Assembly: GCA_008508345.1 (NCBI GenBank)
Contig: QNGE01001681.1
Location: forward strand, 87,786 to 151,785
Reading direction: 5' to 3'
DNA from: Paragonimus westermani
Lineage: Eukaryota; Platyhelminthes; Trematoda; Plagiorchiida; Troglotrematidae
DNA: 64,000 nt
Shown: piece after piece, positions 1 to 9,757 of the stretch
Layout of the letters: every line of letters begins with the position of its first letter
How positions within the stretch are numbered: position 1 is the first letter of the stretch
Notes under the pieces: model-generated
What the model saw: the letters and a program-made list of their open reading frames with translations, nothing else
The model's database searches: none
What the model was told of the DNA's origin: nothing
Position numbers and translations under genes: made by a program

Positions 1-627
1 AACTTTATTGTTGACCATCGTTTTGCAACGTCAAATTTCAACTACGATTGCCAAAACTCTTAGCTGTACCGTAGAATGTGGCCAATTCTGGGTGTCTTTC
101 ATTCGAATTCAACAGTTTCTTTATTCTTTTGGGTCATATAAGATCAGTCTGTCCCCAGTCTAGCATACTTAGCTGATATATTTTACACATGCTCCAAATC
201 ACCCGGAGTTGATAGAATTATTACTATCCAAAGAACCTGCTCCATTTTACTTGCTTCCTCTAACCTACTCATCTATGATAATGAAGTAGGCATCAGCAGA
301 GATCCTCCCTAGCGATGGTATTTACCCATGTATATTTTAAGAGTGGCAGATATACCTCTGTAAAAGAGGAGTTCCTTGTACATTTTATTTCATGTGACCG
401 GCCGGGAAATGTTTTACAGTTCGGCGTCAGGTCAGTAAGTCCTTGGCTGTCACGACTGCAATTATTATCCAACGAAACGACTAATGACACTGCAGACAAA
501 CTTGGTTATTCAATAACCTGTAAGATTTCTTCTCTTACCTCATTCTACCAGTGATGCAGTGAGTAAGATCTGAATTGGACGTATGTTAACAGCTTCGAGT
601 AGTTTGCCTATTTGCTTCACAACTCAC
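1..627. other. Region downstream of PTP P-loop exon
   Basis: The minus-strand PTP gene should continue here with the last exon of the catalytic domain (the Q-loop and final helix), because the exon ending at 628 stops in phase 0 after the start of that motif. I could not identify that exon. Small open frames on both strands between about 290 and 560 look like chance frames with no family resemblance. Confidence 0.4.
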
Positions 628-766
628 TGGAGATTGAATCATTCCTGGTCGACATCGACGGAGTTGCAGGATAACGCCTGGAAGATCAATTATTTTGCCT
701 TTCTTCTCTAGATGGCGTCGAAGAATATCAGCTGTTATAAACGTTCCGGACCGTCCGATTCCCGCT
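628..766 (-). CDS. Receptor-type protein tyrosine phosphatase, P-loop exon
   Basis: This exon carries the second half of the catalytic P-loop of a classical protein tyrosine phosphatase. It reads AGIGRSGTF, followed by a helix with ADILRR and then the RPGMIQS segment that matches the conserved RPGMVQT box just before the Q-loop. It starts after an AG acceptor at 767-768 and stops before GTGAGT (622-627). The length is one base plus 46 codons, so it completes a split codon left by the exon at 1044-1180 and ends in phase 0. The joined active site is predicted as H-C-K-A-G-I-G-R-S, with the catalytic Cys at the end of the previous exon. The enzyme would remove phosphate from phosphotyrosine in the cytoplasm. 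Splice sites are predicted by eye. Confidence 0.85.
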
Positions 767-1043
767 CTTGGAATGAAAAACATAAGGATTCTTTATTTTT
801 TGTCTATCGGGACCGTGATGAGAAGTTACCAACGAAGAGTTAGGAGTTACACGCAGTCTCAGAATATTTTCAATACAAACCGACTTATCCAAAAATAAAT
901 TTGCGTGGTATCAGACAAGGCCTTTCAATTTTAGCAGACTCGATAACTGTGTACGCTTGTTGCTTCTAGTAACATTCTTTACAGTCATCAGTGTAGATCT
1001 CTGAATTAATGTGATATTTCGATAATGCTTTTTACCCACTCAC

Positions 1044-1180
1044 TTGCAGTGAACAAGTGTAGGACTTTCTTTGTTTGAAGCGGATTTTAATTCCTTATAT
1101 TTGTTTAACATGACGCTGAACTCTTCCATGTTCGGCACACCTCGATCGGGCCAGTTAGCAAATGCCAACTGCCGAACGTG
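1044..1180 (-). CDS. Receptor-type protein tyrosine phosphatase, WPD-loop exon
   Basis: This is the exon with the WPD loop, whose Asp is the general acid of PTP catalysis. It opens with HVRQLAFANWPDRGVP and runs through an acidic, lysine-rich helix to VHC, whose Cys is the expected nucleophile. The acceptor AG lies just above 1180 (minus-strand context GAAAACAG) and the donor is a strong GTGAGT at 1038-1043. At 137 bp it starts in phase 0 and leaves two bases, which matches the following exon. The loop reads WPDRG where most PTPs have WPDHG. The host intron upstream is about 7.2 kb and is filled with a Gypsy element. The short intron downstream (767-1043) is 277 bp. Confidence 0.85.
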
Positions 1181-3099
1181 CTGTTTTCTTGTTCCACGAC
1201 CATCCTGCAAGAAATCAGGTCAAAAATGTAAACTTATCCGCAACTTGGCTTTAGAACAATTAAGCAAAATTACTAACGCAGCAGGATAGATCCACTGAAG
1301 AAATCGTCGTAAGGATTCCAACCAATAAAGATTTGTTGGAGAGTAATAAACGAAACCCAGTCTCTCATCGTGACGGTTGAGATGACTCATTATTAGAAAA
1401 GCAAAATCGCAGGAAGCCAACTATTCGCACAACTGAAAAATTCATGTAGTGAAATAAACATGTGGTTTGAGGTCAACTGGCAGAAAACAGTTGAGCTGAA
1501 TTAAAGATAATTAAACGATTAGGAAGATGGTAATTTTGGGCCTCACATGCGTGAACTAGAAAAGTCAGTACAGTCCGCGACTACTTATCATACACTAATA
1601 AAATACTCAGCACTTTTCCTAGGCCACCTTTGTGACTCTTTCTTAAAACAAGTTATGCCAGTTTTAATTGTATGGAATATGCCCAGGGGTGAAAATGAAC
1701 AGGATAGATAGCAATGTCTAAAAGATTATACCAGTCGCTGCTTAGATGATGACAGTTGTGAAGCTTTTTTACCAACCCTTTGAAAATGAAAACAGTTCTT
1801 TAGTTGATATAACACGTAGTATTTCGCTTACTAGTTGTACAGTGTCAGTTATAATTCCGCTTGGTTTCAGCTAGGTTTACTGCGATAAATACATGGGCCA
1901 GAGACGATACTAAGTGAAGAAAATTCACGAAAGCCGAGGAGATCATCGTACTACCTTCGGAAAAATATCGATTCATGTGCACACTTAACGTGGCTTTCAA
2001 TCCTGGGTCTTTCAAGTTATTATCGTCCACGCTGCTTAAATTGTATGTCATATAGAAAGTTATTAATTCTTAATGGTGAATCATCCTAGGAATTACGCGC
2101 GAAAAAGTGTCCTGACACCGATTATTTGCTGGTCAAGTAACTATCCTGAATTTCCCAATTATTCAGTTTCGCTACTCGCCAAATGGTGCTCCTGTATATT
2201 CGTCCATCAACGAAATTAGTGAGAAGCCAGAATGACTGCAAACAGTTTGCAACACAGCTTCAATAACGGACGTCCAGTTTGATTTTGGTTCAAGTCAGCG
2301 CGTAAAACAATAGCTGAATTGTGCTCTAACCTGTGATGGGAGTTTTTCGAACGGGCCAAGACCTCGCGAAGGTTGTAAGCCTTTCTCTTTTAGTTGGTGG
2401 GATCTTGTTTAATACACAGTGTACGATACTCTCTAGCAGATCAGCTTCCTTTACCGTTTGAAAGTAAAACCAATGACTCTTCAATCAGTACCAAACTCCG
2501 TACGATAGAAAGCACATTTTTAATCAATACCACAATCCGCATCAACAGTACATTTATAAATTCCAAATCATGTGCCTCATTTGGTTTGAGCCAAACCTCA
2601 TCAGGTCTACACCTACTCCGTGCACGATAAAATACCGTTCGTCATATGCAGGTTGGGAATTCCTGTTTGTCCATTTTACTTGCAACTTCATCGAACCCGA
2701 TTGGTACAGTTTACGATCATTCATACGATCCGGCCAGTAGCACGCGCAGGTGGGCGTAACATCTTCCGTCAGTCTACAGTCGAAACAGCAATTCAGGCAG
2801 TTGCATTAATATCACTTTAACTACGTCTGGTAATTGTTAAACGCATTATACCAGAATGGAGGGACCAGTGAATTAAAGATTTGTTTCAGTGCCTGGCTTG
2901 ACGTTTAAAAGATACACATACACCACGATGACGATAACTTAAACTCATGGCTCTGGTATCATCTTTTATTTACAGCTTTTCAGTAGGTCGCAGCTTTAAA
3001 ACGACAGTAATCTGGACTAGCATGAAGCGATCCTGTCACCCACCATATTATTGGACTCATATTAAGCAAAATCGGACTATTCAACTGCACAATAACATT
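1181..3099. other. Intron sequence, no supported feature
   Basis: This is part of the large PTP intron. Short open frames occur on both strands but none resembles a known family. The 3' end and 3' LTR of the decayed Gypsy element should lie here (about 2.6-3.1 kb), but I could not place an LTR boundary. Confidence 0.4.
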
Positions 3100-4040
3100 A
3101 CACTTCGTGTATGAAACTCAGATAGGTAGCTAAAGTGGGGTACTCCACTGTAAACGTGTATAATGGCGGCTTCTTCGTTGTAAGTAGCTTTGGGCCAATG
3201 GAATAAGCGATAGCGTTTCCTCGCAGCATCCTCCTTTCATCGGGAGCCACGTCCTGATTGTGCGATTGTTTTTTCCAACCATTCTGTTTGGTTGGGCATA
3301 CCATGAAGTTGTGCGAATTTTCTTAACTAATCAGCGCTTCAAACAGCTCCTAAATCTCTCACTTTCGAAACAGGGGCCTTGACCGGTCAATGCGCATCGT
3401 GGTAATCTGTGATTTGCAGCGATGTGTTCCACCACCATCCTGCATACGACGTTTGCATACCATTTGGGGGTACTGCCATCCATGATCCACCTTGTGAAAT
3501 GTCCAGTCATGGCTACGATATACCGGTTGCTGGAAAGAAGCCTATCACAACCACCGGCCATAATTCTCCAATTTTGCTAATCTCGACTGGTGTTACGGGA
3601 TACTGACTGGGGTGGTTGGTGCTCTTCAGCAGCTGACATTGCTAACACGCCTGCGCACAAGTGTTCGCGTCATTCTACCGGTACGCCCTTCGCTTCAGCA
3701 TGTCACAAGTTCGATGACACCCCGCATGAGCCAGCTGTTCACATTCCTTCATAAATGTCGCTCTCATTTCCCCTGATGTAACTGGCACGTTTCTTCCCTC
3801 CTGCAGTTGGTGTACTAAAATTCCGGCACTATTCGTCTACAAGTGTGGCCAGTGCATCTTGAGAGCTTTCACTTCTGTAGTCTCCTCGTCTACTGGCGGT
3901 TGTCTTGTCGACAAGTGTTGGTAAATCACCACCCGGATCGCCGTATTCATCCGTTGTGCTGCTTGTAACTTCTCGGGCTGGTTCTCGACTTTAGTACTGC
4001 TAAATCTGGTAACGTCTTCGTGGACTCAATCGGTATGTTG
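3100..4040 (-). pseudogene. Gypsy A integrase remnant
   Basis: Reading the minus strand downward, a zinc-binding segment can be traced near 3.75-3.65 kb (CEQLAHAGCHRTCDMLKRRA, then CQQC-like residues). The DDE core follows at 3561-3331: NRYIVAMTGHFTRW, then VVCRMVVEHI, then TGQGPCFESE, where the family has TDQGxxFxS. Further residues of the core continue to about 3.1 kb. Integrases of this family insert the element cDNA into the host chromosome. Here the second acidic residue context is altered (TGQG for TDQG) and there are multiple stops, so the gene is dead. Confidence 0.75.
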
Positions 4041-5400
4041 TTTTCGGGAAAGCAAATCGGGAACACAGTTCTCCTCCCCAGCTACACGGCGAATCGTGAA
4101 GTCGTACTCATATAGTCGTCGCACCAAACCAGCCAGCTTTCCTCCGGGGTCCTTCGCTGAGTCAATCCACTCCAACTATTTGTGTTCGGTCTCAACACGA
4201 AAACGTCGGTCGAGTAAGTACGGCTTTACAAGATCGCCTGTTAGAAATGTCAAGTGCGCCAAAAGCTGTCCAATTTACCCATAATGAACATTTTTTGTTG
4301 TTGTAAATTTGAATTTCTCTTTTCCGTGCCATTATTGCGCCATCCTTTTCAATCTTTGCGCTGGTTAGCATACTAGACGCTAATTCACTGATTTATGACC
4401 TAGGACGGTTCCCATGCGCTTCAATGAACAGTATTCATTAGGTCGCTTGACGAGCTGTAAATACGCAAGAGCTGCGCCTGTAATTTATCTTCGGACTGAG
4501 AAGGTAAAAGCTCTATTTCTGGAGACCGGTGTTTTTCCTTCATAGTCAGCTTGGGTATCAGCTCTTCGTGCTTACAACAGCGCGTACAGTAGTAGTTCAT
4601 CGTAAAGAACGTTGCAACTCAGTTGTACTCGCTTGGTCGTTCCGCAATATAACAGCGCCAAACTCACCTTCTCCGTCCTTCAGTAATTTCGTGCAGCAGG
4701 ACCTAGTACCACACTGGTGTATTTCACAACAACGCCTCCCTGCTTCAGTACCGCTCCGATTCCTATATTAGTCGAATCCGTTGTGAGAATGGAACTCTGT
4801 CCAGCCACTGTTAATTTCAGTGTCAGCTATCTCTACCCCATCAATTGATGAACCTCAACAAGCCCTTGGTTGACTATCTCTGACCATCGAAACCGCCAAT
4901 ATTCCTTCAGAATTTCGTCTAATGAGCTCGCAGGACCATGGAGTTTCTCGAAGACACGACTGTAGAACCCAACGCGACCGAGAGACTGCCGTAGCGTTCT
5001 CTTTGATGTTGGCACTTAAATAAACTCTATCTTCAGCAGTATCTCGGGCGCTGCTTTCTCTCCATTGTGAACCTTGTCCTTTATCAGACCGATTGCTTGA
5101 TTGGAACCTGTGAATATCCGGACCATAAGTTCAACATTGTAAATACCCTGGCGTTCTGTAGCCTATCGAAAACCTCCGCCACCGCTGGGACTGCTGCGAC
5201 TTTATTGACCGTACTCCCTTTGACCCGCCTGAAATCGATACAAAACAAAATTTGCCAGTAGGCTTCTTCACCAACAAGATGGGAGAACTGAACAGCCTAT
5301 CGACCCCCTCGATGACTTCTTCGTTCAACATGACCTTCACTAATCGTGCAGCAGATGTTTCCGAACTCTTAAGGAGCAAATTGTTGAAATCACTTTAGCT
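4041..5400 (-). pseudogene. Gypsy A reverse transcriptase / RNase H remnant
   Basis: The RT entry region is at 5379-5131: MLNEEVIEGVDRLFSSPILL followed by VKKPTGKFCFV, matching the Gypsy motif in which two conserved segments flank SPILLVKKPDG. The C-terminal RT and connection domain follow at 5015-4833 (LRQSLGRVGFYSRVF). The RNase H trace has ILTTDSTNIGIGAVL near 4.8-4.7 kb, with the DASxxGIGAVL pattern. At 4.2-4.1 kb RVETEHK, LEWIDSAKDP and VAGEENCVPDLLSR mark the RNase H end and the linker to integrase. The middle of the RT, including the YxDD box, is not recognisable. Confidence 0.75.
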
Positions 5401-5769
5401 CCATGGGGATTTATTGTTCAATCCAGTCACAATAGCTGCAGGAGTTGTGATGTGTAGCAAACAATTTTCAAAATTTGCTTGTTTCTTTAATTGGCAGCTG
5501 GTTATCTCATGTTGATATAGTTCTGTGTACGTTCATTCCAATTTGTCCGAGCAGTGGTCTGTGCTTTGTCGCTAGTGAAACAGTGCTATATTGCGTCACA
5601 AGTTCATTGTATTCCAAATGGAGAATGGCTTCATAACGGTCTAGTATGGTTTCACGTGTTTTGGCTGAGTGTCGAAAGGCTTTTTGACTACACGGTCGCC
5701 GATTTCGACATCTTATTTTGTCAGACCATTACCTTTGACAGTAAATCCACTTAGTGTTCAAACGACCAC

Positions 5770-7166
5770 CACACGGCTAGACAGTCTGCTTGATTTTAGC
5801 CAAACCAATGAAACCGCCGCCCCAGCGTCATTCAAACAGCAATTCAAGCTACCATTGATTTCTAACCTATCCGGAACTGTAATCTTATCAATAGCACCCA
5901 TTGCTGAACCTCCCTTTGTGAACAAATTCTGTCAGCGAAATGTCTAATTGGGGGCATCTCTTTGCCCAGTCGGCAAAATCTTCGCCAGTGTTCACACATT
6001 CTGCGTGTGCAGCGGTCGTCGCTATGATTTACTCTCTTCTACTTCTTTGTATTTGAGGCTGTCACTTGTTGAACCAATTTTTCAACTGCACTTCGAAGGT
6101 CGCTCAGTTCATTTGGTTCATTTGCCTTCAACTCGTTGGCCACTGGGAAGCTGTCCGCTAGTAATTGTCAGGCCGCATCAGCTAATTACTGAAACGCCAT
6201 CGGATGTGCGATGACATCAATCTTTAGCTAATCCGGGATTGCTTGTGGTGTTTCCTCCAGCAACTGAACAATCAGCATCCGTTTTTCTAAAGCGCGGTCC
6301 AGCCGTGTCATTGTGGTGGATTGTCAGGTCGGAGGTGCGAGTTTTCGAACGCTCAGCCGAGTACCTCAACGCGTGGGAGGTAAATTCGAAAACCTGCCGC
6401 GATCGGATCAACGACAACGTGCGCGACCGGATGAGTCATCGCTCGACTGGATCGGACCAACGGGCGAGGCAGGGCAGGCGAAATACGACAGACGGCCAGA
6501 TCGGAGGCGTGGTTTTTCCAACATTTAGAGGAACATCTCGACACGATGTTGGAATACGGTCAAGGCCAACATTGGGTGGATGGCGGACAGCACGAGCAGC
6601 CGGACGAGCCATCGCGCAACGGAATCGGACAAACAGACGAGGAATGGCAAGCGAAAAACCCTCCGATAGAAGGCACCGGTCACGCACGTAAACCGGTTAG
6701 AAGTGCACACGACGTGTGAACGGAAACCGGGGGGTGCTGTGGGTTGGAATTATGACTCATGAACGAGAGAGCGCGCGTTGCATGTGACTGGCGATTTGGA
6801 CAATAAAGATCGTGCTTTATTGGACGCCTTCTCTCTACATCATGACTATCAACAAAGCTACCCACAGTGATATATCGTAAACGGTCTAAGCCGGGCGCCG
6901 TTGAGCCGCCGCACCACCTCATGAAAGTCAGCGGAGCTGCTGAATCCGGCGACCAAAGCCTCGTTCACGGTGGCCCACTCCAGTTTCACAGGGTCCCTCC
7001 TCAGCACATCAGACACTGCTTCCACCTTGCTTCTCAATAGCATCCGCATAGTCGCCAGCTCCGCTCCGTCGGCCTGGACTCCCACCACTACCACCATGTC
7101 CTCGCGAACCTCCGAGAAAATCCGAACCTCTCCAATTTTGGGAGGCTGCGGCCACGGAATCTTCAT
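5770..7166 (-). pseudogene. Gypsy A gag (and protease trace), split by solo LTR
   Basis: The gag starts at 7166 with an open stretch of about 96 codons (KIPWPQPPKIGEVRIFS, later EWATVNEALVAGFSSSADFH), which resembles the N-terminal gag of flatworm Gypsy elements. The frame stops at the border of the solo LTR at 6866 and resumes at about 6306 with gag-like sequence. Near 6.0 kb, Cys/His residues in two frames (CEHWRRF and ADWAKRCPQL) suggest a frameshifted C-x2-H-x9-C gag motif of the CsRn1 type. At about 5.81 kb NDAGAAVSLV looks like a worn protease active site (normally DTGA). Confidence 0.55.
6312..6866 (+). mobile_element. Solo LTR nested in Gypsy A gag
   Basis: A 555 bp block splits the Gypsy A gag. 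Its ends are the inverted pair TGTGG...CCACA, as expected for an LTR, and it is flanked by 5 bp near-identical duplications, gtcat (6307-6311) and gtgat (6867-6871). It is GC-rich and locally repetitive, unlike its surroundings. A polyadenylation-type AATAAA lies in the palindrome caataaag-atcgtg-ctttattg (6801-6822) near the plus-strand 3' end, so plus orientation is favoured, but the palindrome leaves orientation open. Small frames within it look like by-products of the high GC content. Confidence 0.65.
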
Positions 7167-7190
7167 CCTTTAATCTTGACCTTGTTTCCA

Positions 7191-8421
7191 AATGCTGTGA
7201 GCCAAGAACGTCAACGGCGCATGCATTGTTTATTCGGGAAACCAATGGATGGATTATGCACTTCAACACAACAACAAACAAGCACTCATTTATCTACAAC
7301 ACTTGTCCCAGAAGGTAACGGTTGCAACGGTTGTCAGTGCTCCGTTCCTGTAAGTACCGAGAACCACTCCTTGCCAGGAAGCACTCTAGTTTGTCTTTTT
7401 TGTCTTTTTCCCTAGGTGGCCTTAAAGTCCAAATTCATGCTCCTGTCGCCGTGATGAAAAGTAGTGGTGTGAGCAATATAGTGCCATTGCTCTTCCTCAT
7501 TGAAGTAGTATTCCTGAAACAAAAGTGAACTCACCATATATCACAATCTGTGGAAGATTTAAGTAATCTCAGACACCAGGCACATAAGTACCTATCAGAG
7601 AACGATGACTCCCCCGGAGTCGCTTGAAAAAGCCGTTTCATTCAAATCCGTGAAAAATTAGGAATGACACTAATGGATGTCACAAAAAAATAATATTCCC
7701 TCAAACCAAAAAGCCTGAGTAACCACGCTTAGTTTGCAACCATATAAAAAATAACACCACATGCCTAAAGAATGTAGCCCTATGAGTTCTGCAGTCATTT
7801 TTAACATCATTGCTGCGTAACGCGGGAATTTCCGATCCATCGACAATGCGAACCAGAGAACGCAAAGAACTTTGTTTATAACGTGTCCCAAATCGTTATC
7901 TTATTGTTGGTATCTAGATGTAGTCAGATATGGTTGGAGAGGTTATCTGACTGGAGTTTCTGACGATCACAGTTTGTGCACAAGCTGCTACAGACCGAGT
8001 GGTGACACTAATCAACGAAAAACGGCGATCATCTTCTGCCTGAATGTTTATCAGATTGACTAACCGAGCTGCTGGAAGAACGGTTGTGGAACTTAGCAAC
8101 AAACTGATAGGCCAAAAGAGCAAAAACTTCCTCCACAAAATGGCGGTCATGAGTACTGTTTCTCTTCCATAAGTGTTGTTTTCCAACAATCTGAGAGTGC
8201 TAGCTACCGCCATGACTACTGCTGTTCTGGTCTGCTTGGTTCGGTATTCCAGCAACTGGCGCAAGCTATCGTCTAACAAATCACAATAAGGTGTTATTCA
8301 TCGTAATAATTGAAAAAATTAAACGGATGAACCAAATACAAATACATTATTCGTTTCGTGTCAAGGTTGCCGGTGCGCTAAGTTTATTAGCTGGTATTGT
8401 AAACTGAAATGGCTTGATGAC
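7191..8421. other. Remaining intron between PTP exons
   Basis: The 5' LTR of Gypsy A is expected just above 7.19 kb on the minus strand but no clear TG...CA border was found. A minus-strand open frame of 121 codons at 7914-8279 has no recognised similarity. Nothing else is supported here. Confidence 0.4.
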
Positions 8422-8539
8422 CATGCTGTTGCGCAACACCCCGTTGCGATCTACATATCTCAACGTCGTTTCGACCAGGAACTGAATAATATATGTCCAA
8501 GTCCAGTAGCTTGAAGTCTTTCTAATGCATCTCAACAAT
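8422..8539 (-). CDS. Receptor-type protein tyrosine phosphatase, central exon
   Basis: This exon links the NR/L motif to the WPD exon. It reads SSYWTWTYIIQFLVETTLRY and then VDRNGVLRNSM, matching the position of the K-C-x-x-YWP...YG...V...R segment of PTPs. The YW pair is kept; the Pro of YWP is replaced by Thr. Starting after GTGAG at 8540 and ending before GTCATC (8416-8421), it is one base plus 39 codons. That fits the two bases left by the exon at 9567-9757 and the phase-0 start at 1180. An alternative acceptor nine bases in is also in phase. The alternative donor at 8404 does not fit the phase of the next exon. Confidence 0.65.
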
Positions 8540-9566
8540 CTCACAAGTTAGAGCGTGTTCTTCAATTGTATGCCGTAGTCAGCCCGCTGTTTTTCCCGGT
8601 TTTTCAAAATGTGTTATTAAATCTACAATTTATTCATAACGTTGCAGAAACTATGATAAATTCATCTTTTTTCATCATTATGTGACGTATGGTGTACGCG
8701 TGAATATACTGCAGGAGAATTTGGTCGAAATCACAGTTAGTAACTTTTCGGAAGCATTTATACAGTCTTAACTTGACTGATGTGCAAGCATAGATTTGAA
8801 GGCAGGTGTTGTTTCTCTTTTTCTGTCAATCCTTAGCCTTGAAGGAATCAATTCTACTAAACCCGGATAAACTACAAAGCGAAAATTTCGATTATATTAA
8901 AACTTTGTTCATATACTCTGTTAACTAGATTACAACAGGTAGGTCCTAGTACTTACCAGCGTCCTGATGAACAACAATTTTGACCCACTCAGACATCAAT
9001 AGCATCATGTTTGTTAGAAGTCAGTCCCACCACCCGTGATCAAGACAGACAATTTGCCCACTTATTCACAAGAGTACTGGAGAACTGTGTCACCCTCCTA
9101 CGACTATTACCCTCTTCATTTCAGGGCCGACCTTACTCAGCTAGTGAAGGTTGGTCCTTGACTTAGTAGGTGCTTTCTAGTGTGAGCCAACTATATCTGA
9201 TTGATCAGGTTTGATCTCTGAGAAATAATCTCACCCCACTGAATAGATTTGTTTGGACCGAGGCATAACGCTTGCTGTTTCAATCAACATAATGCAGTCA
9301 GTGTAGGTTAAGATTTGCTTAAGTTATATAATGGCACACTTAAAGTAATGACCAATTTTGAGTTTCTTTGAATCAGTTCACAATTCCTATCGGACGGGAA
9401 TCGTCCGGAGCGTAAGTTAAATTCGTTTACCATTCACGCAAGACTTCTATTAAGAACTTCCCTGGAGAACGTCCCGACGCCGACAAATAACAAATATCCA
9501 CAAGTTTATATCAGACTAGCACAATTTGGGATGAACTCAGGTTGAGCGCAACAAAATTTTGGTAAC
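8540..9566. other. PTP intron, no supported feature
   Basis: This is the intron between the two upstream PTP exons found. It is AT-rich. No repeat, SINE or open frame that I can support was seen. Confidence 0.5.
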
Positions 9567-9757
9567 CTGTTCAACATAACAATGACGTCGACGTTGTTCT
9601 CAACAATCATGCGCCAGAAATCCCCACAGGTGTTTTCTAAAGGAGCCTGTGTGCAAATATATTCCATCTGTCCAAAATCCATTTCCACAGGACCCTTGCT
9701 GGGCATCGCGATGCGGTAAATAGGAGAAGCGTTGACGTAATCTTGAAGTTCATTCGG
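9567..9757 (-). CDS. Receptor-type protein tyrosine phosphatase, substrate-loop exon
   Basis: This exon holds the part of the PTP domain with the YINAS-like motif (DYVNAS), then EYICTQAPL, NTCGDFWRMI and VIVMLNR. These correspond to the conserved YIATQGPL, TxxDFWRM and IVMLTR boxes that form the core sheet and the substrate-recognition surface. It begins after ACTAG at 9758 in phase 0 and ends before GTTACC (9561-9566) in phase 2, at 191 bp. TQAPL replaces the more usual TQGPL. The exon that should precede it (the NRYxxI box and the pTyr-recognition loop) was not found between here and 26.3 kb. Confidence 0.9.

Larger units (their letters stand above)
3100..7190 (-). mobile_element. Gypsy element A (Ty3/Gypsy), decayed, in PTP intron
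   Basis: A minus-strand LTR retrotransposon remnant runs gag (7.17-5.9 kb), protease trace (about 5.8 kb), reverse transcriptase (5.4-4.85 kb), RNase H (4.75-4.1 kb) and integrase (4.0-3.1 kb). The domain order is normal for Ty3/Gypsy. Nearly every domain needs several frameshifts and stops to be read, so it is old and cannot be functional. It lies in the same orientation as the host gene. A 555 bp solo LTR from another element is inserted in its gag. Neither of its own LTRs could be delimited. Confidence 0.8.

Noticed and set aside
6239..6691. 150-codon Arg-rich frame on the plus strand with overlapping frames on the minus strand
   Set aside because: All frames are open because of the high GC content of the solo LTR; there is no domain.
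7914..8279. 121-codon minus-strand frame between PTP exons
   Set aside because: It would interrupt the in-phase link between the exons at 8422-8539 and 1044-1180 and resembles no PTP segment.
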